Positions 1 to 7,193 of a stretch of 7,193 nucleotides of DNA are shown piece after piece. Under the pieces are notes generated by a model that was not told where the DNA came from, made no database searches, and was given only the letters and a program-made list of their open reading frames with translations. The DNA comes from an uncultured Lachnospiraceae bacterium (GTDB taxonomy: Bacteria; Bacillota_A; Clostridia; Lachnospirales; Lachnospiraceae). The stretch spans positions 1 through 7,193 of the forward strand of contig CAMOFS010000073.1 of NCBI GenBank assembly GCA_946613735.1, given 5' to 3'. Each line of letters opens with the position of its first letter. Position 1 is the first letter of the stretch. Position numbers and translations under genes: made by a program.

Positions 1-950
1 ACGATAAGTTCGGAGCCCTGATGTTCATGTCCGATGTCAACGGCTATCATCCCGACGACATTGCAAAGCGTCCCAATTTTGAGGATCTGACACCTATTTT
101 CCCCGAAGAGAGGATAAGGCTGGAGAGACCCGGCTGCTCGGTTGCCATGCGCATAGTGGATCTTTTATCCCCCATCGGCAAGGGACAGCGTGGCATGATC
201 GTATCCCAGCCCAAGGCAGGTAAGACCACACTTTTAAAGCAGGTGGCCAAGTCTGTTTTAGTCTCCGATCCCAATATGCATCTAATCATCCTGCTTATAG
301 ATGAGCGTCCCGAGGAGGTTACCGATATCAAGGAAGCCATTGAGGGTGATAATGTGGAGGTCATCTACTCCACCTTTGATGAGAAGCCGGAGCATCACAA
401 GAGGGTGTCCGAGATGGTTATTGAGCGTGCCCGCCGTCTGGTGGAGCATGGTATGGATGTTATGATCCTTTTGGATTCCATTACCAGACTGGCCCGCGCC
501 TACAACCTTACGGTGCAGCCCTCCGGACGTACGCTTTCCGGAGGTCTCGATCCTGCGGCACTCCATATGCCCAAGAGATTTTTCGGTGCTGCCCGTAATA
601 TGCGTGAGGGTGGCAGCCTGACAGTGCTTGCCACAGCTTTGGTAGAGACCGGCTCCAAAATGGATGACGTGGTATTCGAGGAGTTCAAGGGAACCGGTAA
701 TATGGAGCTGGTGCTGGACCGCAAGCTTTCCGAAAAGAGGGTTTTCCCCGCCATAGACCTGGCGCGTTCATCCACCCGACGGGAGGATCTGCTCCTTTCC
801 AAGGAGGAGTATGAGGCTATGGATATCGTCAGAAAGGCGCTTAACGGTATGCGAAAGGAGGAGGCTGCGGAGAACATCCTCAATATGTTCACCCACACCA
901 AAAACAACAGCGACTTCGTCCGCATGGTCATTAGTAAACACGTGCTTTGA
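1..950 (+). CDS. rho: Transcription termination factor Rho, 5'-truncated by the window edge
   Basis: Rho is a hexameric RNA-dependent ATPase and helicase that binds nascent RNA and releases RNA polymerase. The reading frame is already open at base 3, before the first Met at 21, and the residues before that Met (DKFGAL) continue the Rho fold, so the true start lies upstream. About 100 or more N-terminal residues, including most of the RNA-binding cold-shock-like domain, are missing. Visible in order: the [10 protein letters not shown] linker, Walker A PKAGKTT (210-230), the ATPase-core segment DERPEEVTD (about 301-327), Walker B MILLDS with its Asp at 474-476, the [20 protein letters not shown] segment at about 537-596 (LSGG corresponds to the Q-loop region), and the STRREDLL arginine-finger segment near 770-795. 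The end [11 protein letters not shown] is typical, with TGA at 948-950. All key catalytic residues are present, so it looks functional. Its promoter and leader are outside the window. No terminator separates it from the next gene. Confidence 0.98.
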   Translation, partial: DKFGALMFMSDVNGYHPDDIAKRPNFEDLTPIFPEERIRLERPGCSVAMRIVDLLSPIGKGQRGMIVSQPKAGKTTLLKQVAKSVLVSDPNMHLIILLIDERPEEVTDIKEAIEGDNVEVIYSTFDEKPEHHKRVSEMVIERARRLVEHGMDVMILLDSITRLARAYNLTVQPSGRTLSGGLDPAALHMPKRFFGAARNMREGGSLTVLATALVETGSKMDDVVFEEFKGTGNMELVLDRKLSEKRVFPAIDLARSSTRREDLLLSKEEYEAMDIVRKALNGMRKEEAAENILNMFTHTKNNSDFVRMVISKHVL

Positions 951-951
951 T

Positions 952-957
952 AGGAGG
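952..957 (+). promoter_or_regulatory. Shine-Dalgarno site of the giant gene
   Basis: AGGAGG, followed by three more G, lies 7 bases before the ATG at 965, which is ideal spacing. It occupies most of the 14-base gap after the rho stop codon and fixes the start of the giant frame. With so little room there is no separate promoter or terminator between the genes, so transcription from rho into the giant gene is the simplest reading. Confidence 0.93.
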
Positions 958-964
958 GGGTATT

Positions 965-3900
965 ATGGCAGATTTTCTGAATCAGGAAAAACACTATTTG
1001 GGAGAGGGGATTCATGTAGAGCAGTTAAGAAATGAGGATCTGCGCCAATCCACGCTTGAGGAGAGCAAAGAGACAGTTACTCAGATAGATGAGCTGATGA
1101 ACTCCATGGAAGAACAGATGAACACCCAGGCGTCAGAACAGGCTGAGGAGTTCGCAGTTGATCTTACAAAGCTCTCCATAATAAAGGAGCGTCAGCTGTC
1201 ATATATCCTTATAAATGAAACCAAACGCAGAGACGATTCCAAGGATATGCGGGCAGTTAAGGACAGACTTGTGGATGTCGAGCGTATGCTTGAGGTGGGC
1301 CGTGAAAAGAGCGGGGATGTCTATCCGCCCTATACAGGTGATGACATAGTCGCAATGGAGGAAACCTATGGCCGCGCCATAGAGGCCTGTAAAAACTATG
1401 TTTCCAAGCGTACCAGCAAGAGCCAGTCCCCCAAGTATATCAGGGTATCGGAGGCACTTAAGAACCTTCTTAAGGAGCAGGCTCTTTTTACCCAGGTTCG
1501 CATGCGTATCAATGCGGGCGAGCTTCTTCCTGAGGAGGTTTCTGTAGAAAAGCCCTCTGACCTTCTTTTTATTGGCAGTATCTACGAGAAAAATACCAGA
1601 TATGCGCGTAAAAATATGGACAACAGACCCCAGCCTGTTCCTGCCGGGCATCAGGCTTTACGTGCATGTGAGCAGAAACAGGGTGCCGTAAAGGATATTA
1701 AAAAATATCTGCGTCCCCTGTTTAAATTTATTACAGGCGAGGCGGATATTAAGGCGGCCTATAAGGATGTCAGTTTTAAGGACGGCAAGCAAAAGAGCAG
1801 CATGACAGAGCTTTGTAAGGCTATTGCAAAGCTTAAAACCGGAGTATATAGCTCCGCCAGTATGTTTTTCTATGATGAGATAGCTCAGCTGATCCAGGAT
1901 GACAACAACAAGCTTTCTATTATCATTCAGGGGCAAAGGTTTGAGATCCCCGGTACCACCGATGAGCTTAGGACCAAGCTTTCTTCTGCATTGATCGAGG
2001 ACAAGGACCATTTTGGAGAGGATTCCATTGTCTCCACTCTTGAGGCCTTTGACATTTCTGATGAGTCGACTACCACCATAGCAGATATCAGGACAGTACA
2101 TGATCTTTCCGTCAGGGTTTTGGAAAAGTATGGTAATTTTGACAAGCCCCTCTTTAACAATCTTCCCACACAGACGATCCGGACCTTAGCCGTTCATCTC
2201 ATCAAGGGTGATATGGATGCTTCCGAGATTAAGGAATTTGTGGAAGTTCAGAGTCAGGATTATGAAAAGGTTGCCGAGGGCAGGGACTATGATATGGCTA
2301 CCCTGTTTTTCATGATGCTTGATAAAAACGACCAGGATGCAATATTCAATACCTATCAGACGAAGACAAAAAATGCCTCGAAGACTCCTTATGATGCTGC
2401 CAAAAGCGTTCTTTCCCGAGATGAGATGCCTGAGACCAGGCTCAATCTTTTCCGTACCATTATGCGTGTTTGCGGGAAAAACGAAGCCCAGGGCATCACT
2501 TCCGTTATGGGAGAAAAGCTAAACAGGCTTTATCATATCAGCCAAAAGGATTTTGATGGCGTGCCCAATACCATGCTTGACATCATGCTTTCCGAGCACA
2601 GCGATAGTGATCATATTGACATAGATGATGTAAAAAAACTTCGTGATGTATGTAAGGATGCGGATTTCAAGAGCCAGATGCAGAACAATATGCATGATCT
2701 TGAGATCGATCTTTTGGTCAGGCGCGACGAAATGGCCGGAAAGATCCGTGTTACGGGGCTTGATAACATCAAAAAACAAAGAGAGATGGAGGCGCACAGA
2801 AAAGTAGTACTGGATAAGCACGAAGAGATCAAAGAGGAAATTGAACAGGCCAACTTCTTTTTTAAGGTTGGTAAGGTCCTGGGCAGCGGTGCTAAGCTTA
2901 ATCCTCTCAGCAAAGAAGTGGAAGTCGAGAAGGAAAAGCAGATCGATATGGTCCAGAAGTTTATGGCGGATATCTTTTTCTCAAAGGATACCTGGACAGA
3001 GGATGGATCTGAGCTTGCTCCCGGAGAGAGACTAAAAAAAGTCCTTGTCGATAATACCGGTGCCATAGCCTATCTTTTAAAGGAATACGCCACGCAAAAG
3101 TCAAAAATCAAGGATAAAAACGCTGATATTCCTATCCCTCTTTTGAAGGAGACTTTAGACCGCATCCCCATGCCCAAACAGGAAAACGAGGATGAAGAAG
3201 ATATAACCGGGGTTTTGCAAGAAGCAGTTTCCGACATGATCAAGCAGATCGCGGACAAAAAAGTTAATATTAATGGTGCGGTCGTCACGATCGAGGGTCT
3301 TATCACCACTTTGCCCTTCGCAAGTATAGAGGCCGAGATAAACAAATATCTTAAGGAAGATAACGCGGACCTTACATCAATGTTTAACGGGCTTGAGGCA
3401 AACATTAACAAACAGGTTAACGAAAAAACCAACCTGCTCCAGGATACCTTTAACAGGGAGATGGGTATTTCCTTTGATGAGCATGGAAATATCGTTATAG
3501 CGGAAAGGGAGGACAAAGACCAGGTTGACCGGCCCAGTAATAAGACTGCCATTGAGAATGAAAAGGAAAGGATCACATACATGACCGCCCTTCCTGAGGA
3601 CCTGGCGTTGTTTACTAATATGCTTGAGACGCCTGATAACTTTAAAGATCTTACTACTGATGAACAAAAGTATAATAAATTCATGGAATTGGCGGGTCGA
3701 TACAAATCGGTCATGCACTATATGCCCACTATCGATCGGACCAAGAAATACGAAGATGAGACGGAAAGGGCAGTCGCATATCTTAGAAATCTGCAGCTGT
3801 TTTTAAATGCCGGAGGAGATTATGTTTATACCAAGATTGCCAGTGAATATTACTCAAAAAATGGTATAGAATCTAATACAGGAGTCCAGGTTCCACCTGA

Positions 3901-6900
3901 AGAGTATCAAAAGGAACTGAATAAGGATAAGACGATGCCTGTTTCCAAGATCCTAAACGGACTGTATGGAACAAGTGTAGCAGATCACGATGATCTTTTG
4001 GGCACATCCCCCATGTTAGCTGCCAGGGATTGCGCAAGGATAATAAATCAGGCGAAGCTATTATACGAATCAGACAGCTCTTATCCCGGCGGGTATGATG
4101 CGCTGGTTAATAATGTAAATGTTTCATTTTCCTCATTCATGCATATTTTGCCTTACAAGTCCAATCCTTTGCTCAACCAGCTTGAGGCAAAGGTAAAAAT
4201 ACTCATTGATGAGGCTTTGACCAAGGACGAGGATAATAGATATAAAGAATTAAAGGATAAAAACAAATTAAAAGAAATAGTAGAGCTGTGCCAGGAAACT
4301 CTTGGTGATATTGCTTCTCTTAAGTATGATCAGGAGACAGTGGAAAAGCTTAAAGATTCCACCAAAGAAGACGAGATCGAGGCAAGGAACAAAGCTGAAA
4401 AGGCATTTTTGGAAAAGTACAAGGAATTCCAGAAAAGTGACGCTGTTACCAAGATCGGAGTGTCCATTGATGTATTTTTGGAGAATACCTTTAAGGATGG
4501 CGCCAAGGTATTCTTACAGCCATTATTTGATGACACGGCAAACTACGGTGCTGAGCTTAAGACTGCCTATGAAACATTTTTACGGGAAGCTTCCGGGTAC
4601 AATGCGCTTGAAGCCAAGCTTACAACCATTCCCGTACGAAAGGTAACGGAAAAGCTTCAGGAAAATGATCAGGAATACTTGAATAATATTGAGGAATTAA
4701 GAAGGTTAGAGCCGGGATTCCTCAAGGCTAAAAGAGATTTTGCCGCTGTTTACAACAAGGTCATTATCAACCGTGTGAAGATCCGCAAGTGGCTTGCCGA
4801 TGGTGGTGAAGATCCGGCGGAGGGAGCCGATGGTGCAGCCCCCGCTCAGAAACCTCAGAAGCTTAGTGTGGAAGAAGGGCGTAAAAAGCTTCAGAAGATG
4901 GTTGAGGATGTATCAAAGGGCAAAGAAGGACAGGGAAAATTTGTCAAGCTTGTTATGGGACAGTATTTCAAAAAAATGTCTGTCATGGATAAGCGTGCCA
5001 TGGTGGCATCAGCCATCAGAAATACAAAGAGTACTGCCATCATAGGTGGTAAGGTTGTATTTGACCCTGATGAGGATGTCAATGCATCCTTTATCAGCGG
5101 GTTATTAAAGGGAGCAGGACCTCTTTTCCAAAAGATGCTCCAGGGACTGCCCGAGGGTACTTTGCCAAAGGAATTTAAAAAGACGCTTGTAGATATGAAG
5201 TCCAATCTCTCCCATATACCCGAAGAGGTGGTTGAGGCCAGACTTTCGGCTTTGGTTGCCGAATCACGTGGCAAGATCACGAGTATTGAGGTTAAAAAGT
5301 CTCTTGGTGCTGCATCGGTTGGAGAGACATTTTTGGTAAAGCTTTATGGCCCTGATTATCAGGACGGACAGGAGGCTGTAGTAAAGATCCTTCGTCCTGA
5401 GGTTAAAAACCGCATGGACAGAGAAAAGGCATTCATGATGGAGTGCGCAAAGGCCACCAGCAAGGGTATGGAACTTACCTATCAGGGCAAGCTTAAAAAT
5501 ATCAATGAGGAGCTTGACTTCACCTTAGAGGCCGGCAATATAAAGTCAGGAGAAATATACAATAAAGCCTTTGATAGTAAAAAACAAAAGGATGATGTGG
5601 AGGCAATGAAACTAAGTCCCCTTGTCAGCCCTTCATCCAATGTTATGCTTTTGGAGAAAGCCGAGGGTACTACCCTTAGCAAGTACATGGAAGAGACCGA
5701 TAGTATGCATCAGAATGTGCTCGAAAAAAATGCCACAAGAGATGCATATGGTACGCTTATCTATCGCCGTGATGCCGAAAAGCGGCAGGACAGAAAAGTA
5801 AGCAGCGAAGATATCATGAGCGTTGAGGAAGAACGCAAAAAGCTTATAGATCGTATGATAGCTCTAAAAAAGAGAAAGGCGCACCTTATTACCCTTTCAA
5901 AGAAATGGACATACGAGGGTATTTTTGGCAAGGGCTTTTATCACGCTGATCTTCATTCCGGAAATATCCAGGTCAGTGATGACAAGGCTGTGGTTTTGGA
6001 TTTCGGTAACTGCACATCACTCACTGAAGAGCAGAAAACATCTGTCATAAGGATGATGGTATCCCTTATTACAGGCTATTGGGAGACCTTCAGGGATGAG
6101 TTTATTAAGCTTATGACCAATACCGATCCGCAGTTTATCGAGTCGCACAAAAAGGAGCTTTCCGATGTGGTTGAAAAGGTGTTCTCCTATGGCAATAACG
6201 ACGATGCTGCCCTGCGTATCATGGCTATTATTTCCGAGGCATCAAGGATAGGCTTTGAGATACCCCGTGCAATAAACGACTTTGCAGATGGTGCTTTGCG
6301 GCTTCAAAACAGTGTAGATGCCATAGATGAATCGATCAAGGCGCTGAATACTGATGTCAAGGCCATTGATGAAAAGTTTTTGAAGGAAAACGAAAGCGAT
6401 AAAGCAGTCGACTTAGTGGCAAATGTCCATAATAAAAAAGGTGACCTAAACTGTCTCCAAAAACAAAGGGAGATACTTAAAAGAATGGTGATCTCAGGCA
6501 TCCCCAAGGAAATAATGGCTGAAGACATCGATAGGATGAAGCCTGAGGATTTCGCCAAGAAGTATTTCTCCGGTATCAGTTTTGTGAGTGAGTACATTAG
6601 GGATTACTGCCAAAATGAAGATACCGCTACCATCAAGGCCTATTTGGTTCCAATTATCGGGCCACTGATCCAGACCTTTGATTTTCTTGATGAGGCTGTG
6701 ATCAACCAGTATGTGACAAGGGCGACCAAGATATTTAATGCTAAAAAGGATATGTCTGCCGTTAACAAATTCCTTGATGAGCTTAAGTCTTTGGATGTTG
6801 TGGAATCAGACTTTGTTGCCTATCAAAAGACAGCAAAGGATGCCAACAAGTCAGATGAAGAGAAGGCCGCCGCCAAGACAGCATTTTTGGACAAGTATTT

Positions 6901-7193
6901 TAATGTCATGACAGACAGATACATAACCAAAGACGCTGAGTCTGCGAATCAGATCATCAATGGCCAGATCAGTTCTGTGGATTATGTATTTAACATTAAT
7001 GAGACTGTAATCGAAGTTGATGCCAGGGCAGAAAATAGAGGTTATGATAACCTAAAGAAGAGAATGACAGGTTTTGAAGAACAGCTGTCAGCCTTCTTTA
7101 AGGATGAACAGTATGGCGGGGAGGTTAAAACCAGATTTGACGAGCTGGCAAATAAGTATAAAGAATTGGTTCCTAAGCTGCGTGACAAACAGC
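965..7193 (+). CDS. Giant (>2076 aa) soluble protein with an internal UbiB/AarF-type kinase-like domain; 3' end outside window
   Basis: I translated this frame codon by codon: it begins [15 protein letters not shown] and has no stop through base 7193, giving 2076 full codons. The start is fixed by AGGAGG 7 bases upstream. Residues 1-1279 are charged, largely helical and of no family I recognise. The N-terminal 60 or so residues and about 590-640 look able to form coiled coil. Residues 1280-1299 are a Gly/Ala/Pro linker. Residues about 1380-1790 match the UbiB/AarF/ADCK kinase fold: Lys1474, ELD at 1516-1518, HADLHSGN at 1660-1667 and DFG at 1679-1681. Residues 1790-2076 are again helical and unassigned. 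I see no signal peptide and no hydrophobic segment long enough to cross a membrane, so a cytoplasmic location is inferred. Cys (roughly a dozen) and Trp (about four) are rare. It follows rho by 14 bases and is probably co-transcribed with it. GC falls in places well below rho (about 35% at 4261-4320 against 53% at 541-600). The gene is certain; its function is unknown. The kinase fold is well supported, the substrate is not. Confidence 0.95.
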   Translation, partial: MADFLNQEKHYLGEGIHVEQLRNEDLRQSTLEESKETVTQIDELMNSMEEQMNTQASEQAEEFAVDLTKLSIIKERQLSYILINETKRRDDSKDMRAVKDRLVDVERMLEVGREKSGDVYPPYTGDDIVAMEETYGRAIEACKNYVSKRTSKSQSPKYIRVSEALKNLLKEQALFTQVRMRINAGELLPEEVSVEKPSDLLFIGSIYEKNTRYARKNMDNRPQPVPAGHQALRACEQKQGAVKDIKKYLRPLFKFITGEADIKAAYKDVSFKDGKQKSSMTELCKAIAKLKTGVYSSASMFFYDEIAQLIQDDNNKLSIIIQGQRFEIPGTTDELRTKLSSALIEDKDHFGEDSIVSTLEAFDISDESTTTIADIRTVHDLSVRVLEKYGNFDKPLFNNLPTQTIRTLAVHLIKGDMDASEIKEFVEVQSQDYEKVAEGRDYDMATLFFMMLDKNDQDAIFNTYQTKTKNASKTPYDAAKSVLSRDEMPETRLNLFRTIMRVCGKNEAQGITSVMGEKLNRLYHISQKDFDGVPNTMLDIMLSEHSDSDHIDIDDVKKLRDVCKDADFKSQMQNNMHDLEIDLLVRRDEMAGKIRVTGLDNIKKQREMEAHRKVVLDKHEEIKEEIEQANFFFKVGKVLGSGAKLNPLSKEVEVEKEKQIDMVQKFMADIFFSKDTWTEDGSELAPGERLKKVLVDNTGAIAYLLKEYATQKSKIKDKNADIPIPLLKETLDRIPMPKQENEDEEDITGVLQEAVSDMIKQIADKKVNINGAVVTIEGLITTLPFASIEAEINKYLKEDNADLTSMFNGLEANINKQVNEKTNLLQDTFNREMGISFDEHGNIVIAEREDKDQVDRPSNKTAIENEKERITYMTALPEDLALFTNMLETPDNFKDLTTDEQKYNKFMELAGRYKSVMHYMPTIDRTKKYEDETERAVAYLRNLQLFLNAGGDYVYTKIASEYYSKNGIESNTGVQVPPEEYQKELNKDKTMPVSKILNGLYGTSVADHDDLLGTSPMLAARDCARIINQAKLLYESDSSYPGGYDALVNNVNVSFSSFMHILPYKSNPLLNQLEAKVKILIDEALTKDEDNRYKELKDKNKLKEIVELCQETLGDIASLKYDQETVEKLKDSTKEDEIEARNKAEKAFLEKYKEFQKSDAVTKIGVSIDVFLENTFKDGAKVFLQPLFDDTANYGAELKTAYETFLREASGYNALEAKLTTIPVRKVTEKLQENDQEYLNNIEELRRLEPGFLKAKRDFAAVYNKVIINRVKIRKWLADGGEDPAEGADGAAPAQKPQKLSVEEGRKKLQKMVEDVSKGKEGQGKFVKLVMGQYFKKMSVMDKRAMVASAIRNTKSTAIIGGKVVFDPDEDVNASFISGLLKGAGPLFQKMLQGLPEGTLPKEFKKTLVDMKSNLSHIPEEVVEARLSALVAESRGKITSIEVKKSLGAASVGETFLVKLYGPDYQDGQEAVVKILRPEVKNRMDREKAFMMECAKATSKGMELTYQGKLKNINEELDFTLEAGNIKSGEIYNKAFDSKKQKDDVEAMKLSPLVSPSSNVMLLEKAEGTTLSKYMEETDSMHQNVLEKNATRDAYGTLIYRRDAEKRQDRKVSSEDIMSVEEERKKLIDRMIALKKRKAHLITLSKKWTYEGIFGKGFYHADLHSGNIQVSDDKAVVLDFGNCTSLTEEQKTSVIRMMVSLITGYWETFRDEFIKLMTNTDPQFIESHKKELSDVVEKVFSYGNNDDAALRIMAIISEASRIGFEIPRAINDFADGALRLQNSVDAIDESIKALNTDVKAIDEKFLKENESDKAVDLVANVHNKKGDLNCLQKQREILKRMVISGIPKEIMAEDIDRMKPEDFAKKYFSGISFVSEYIRDYCQNEDTATIKAYLVPIIGPLIQTFDFLDEAVINQYVTRATKIFNAKKDMSAVNKFLDELKSLDVVESDFVAYQKTAKDANKSDEEKAAAKTAFLDKYFNVMTDRYITKDAESANQIINGQISSVDYVFNINETVIEVDARAENRGYDNLKKRMTGFEEQLSAFFKDEQYGGEVKTRFDELANKYKELVPKLRDKQ
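4802..4861 (+). other. Low-complexity interdomain linker in the giant protein
   Basis: Residues 1280-1299 are rich in Gly, Ala, Pro, Glu and Gln ([16 protein letters not shown]). This is the only stretch of this composition in the visible protein. It separates the long N-terminal helical part from the roughly 80-residue helical lead-in to the kinase-like domain, so it is probably a flexible hinge between independently folded parts. That role is inferred from composition only. Confidence 0.7.
5102..6331 (+). other. UbiB/AarF/ADCK (ABC1) kinase-like domain within the giant protein
   Basis: This is a domain, not a separate gene (residues about 1380-1790). In order: GPLFQKMLQ at 1385-1393 sits where the family has GPTFIKLGQ, with the KxGQ glycine replaced by Leu1392. 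[10 protein letters not shown] at 1446-1455 matches the Ala-rich nucleotide loop [18 protein letters not shown] at 1472-1480 matches the VAVKVQRPGV lysine strand, making Lys1474 the ATP-contacting lysine. [10 protein letters not shown] at 1516-1525 matches the family ELDyxxEAxN helix. VMLLEKAEG at 1560-1568 is the hinge. [11 protein letters not shown] ending at 1667 is the catalytic loop (Asp1662, Asn1667), and LDFGN at 1678-1682 is the metal-binding DFG. The closing helices, with [15 protein letters not shown] near 1766-1780, fit the family's C-lobe. The catalytic set is complete, so ATP binding is plausible. UbiB proteins often end in two membrane helices; none is seen here. About 50 extra residues precede the catalytic loop. 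Confidence 0.9.

Noticed and set aside
21..950. Rho as a complete 309-residue protein starting at the Met at 21
   Set aside because: The frame is open to the window edge and the residues before this Met fit Rho. A protein starting here would lack the RNA-binding domain.
951..964. Intrinsic terminator or promoter between the two genes
   Set aside because: Only 14 bases are available, with no inverted repeat, U-tract or -35/-10 pair.
500..1015. Antisense open frame of 171 codons
   Set aside because: It lies over the highly conserved rho coding strand and has no recognisable product or ribosome binding site.
811..1035. + strand frame of 74 codons bridging rho and the giant gene
   Set aside because: It overlaps both real genes in another frame, is Arg/Ser-rich shadow sequence and shows no family similarity.
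1199..2169. Antisense frames at 1199-1651, 1658-2101 and 1927-2169
   Set aside because: They are opposite the giant frame, and their apparent hydrophobic stretches come from the complement of Lys/Glu-rich codons.
2611..3714. Antisense frames of 151 and 214 codons, Ser/Leu-rich with membrane-like stretches
   Set aside because: They are mirror images of Glu/Lys/Asp-rich coding sequence on the + strand. No start signals or family motifs were seen.
4302..5045. + strand frames at 4302-4646 and 4794-5045
   Set aside because: They are out-of-frame readings inside the giant gene, rich in Arg/Ser/Leu, with no homology recognised.
965..7193. A frameshift or several adjacent genes instead of one giant gene
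   Set aside because: Codon-by-codon translation found no stop or frame change, and the kinase motifs occur in the correct order in the same frame as the start at 965.

Overview
The window is wholly coding on the + strand and holds two genes in one apparent transcription unit. The first is the 3' three-quarters of rho, the transcription termination factor. Fourteen bases later, behind a near-perfect Shine-Dalgarno sequence, one giant reading frame starts at 965 and runs without a stop to the end of the window, giving at least 2076 codons. Its stop codon lies outside. No RNA gene, mobile element, CRISPR array or terminator was seen.

The organism is probably a Clostridia-class Firmicute, most likely of the Lachnospiraceae. 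This rests on the style of the Rho sequence, the strong AGGAGG ribosome binding site, moderate GC (hand-counted lines range from about 35% to 53%) and the Lys/Glu/Asp-rich, Cys/Trp-poor giant protein. It is an inference from feel, not a database match.

Layout: 1-950, Rho ATPase core through its C-terminus. 952-957, ribosome binding site. 965-7193, the giant protein in four parts: (a) about 1280 residues of soluble, mostly helical, charged sequence that I cannot assign to a family; (b) a short Gly/Ala/Pro-rich linker (4802-4861); (c) a kinase-like domain of the UbiB/AarF/ADCK (ABC1) family (about 5102-6331) with the expected lysine, ELD...EA, HADxHxGN and DFG motifs, but with the family's signature KxGQ motif degraded to KMLQ and an extra charged stretch of about 50 residues before the catalytic loop; (d) a further 285 or more helical residues with faint similarity to part (a), cut off by the window end.

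What the giant protein does is unknown. UbiB-family proteins are best known for ubiquinone synthesis and lipid handling at membranes, but an anaerobic clostridium would not be expected to make ubiquinone, and no membrane segment is visible here. A very large soluble protein carrying an atypical UbiB kinase fold, apparently co-transcribed with rho, is the point of interest. All other open frames of any size, on either strand, lie inside these two genes and look like shadows.
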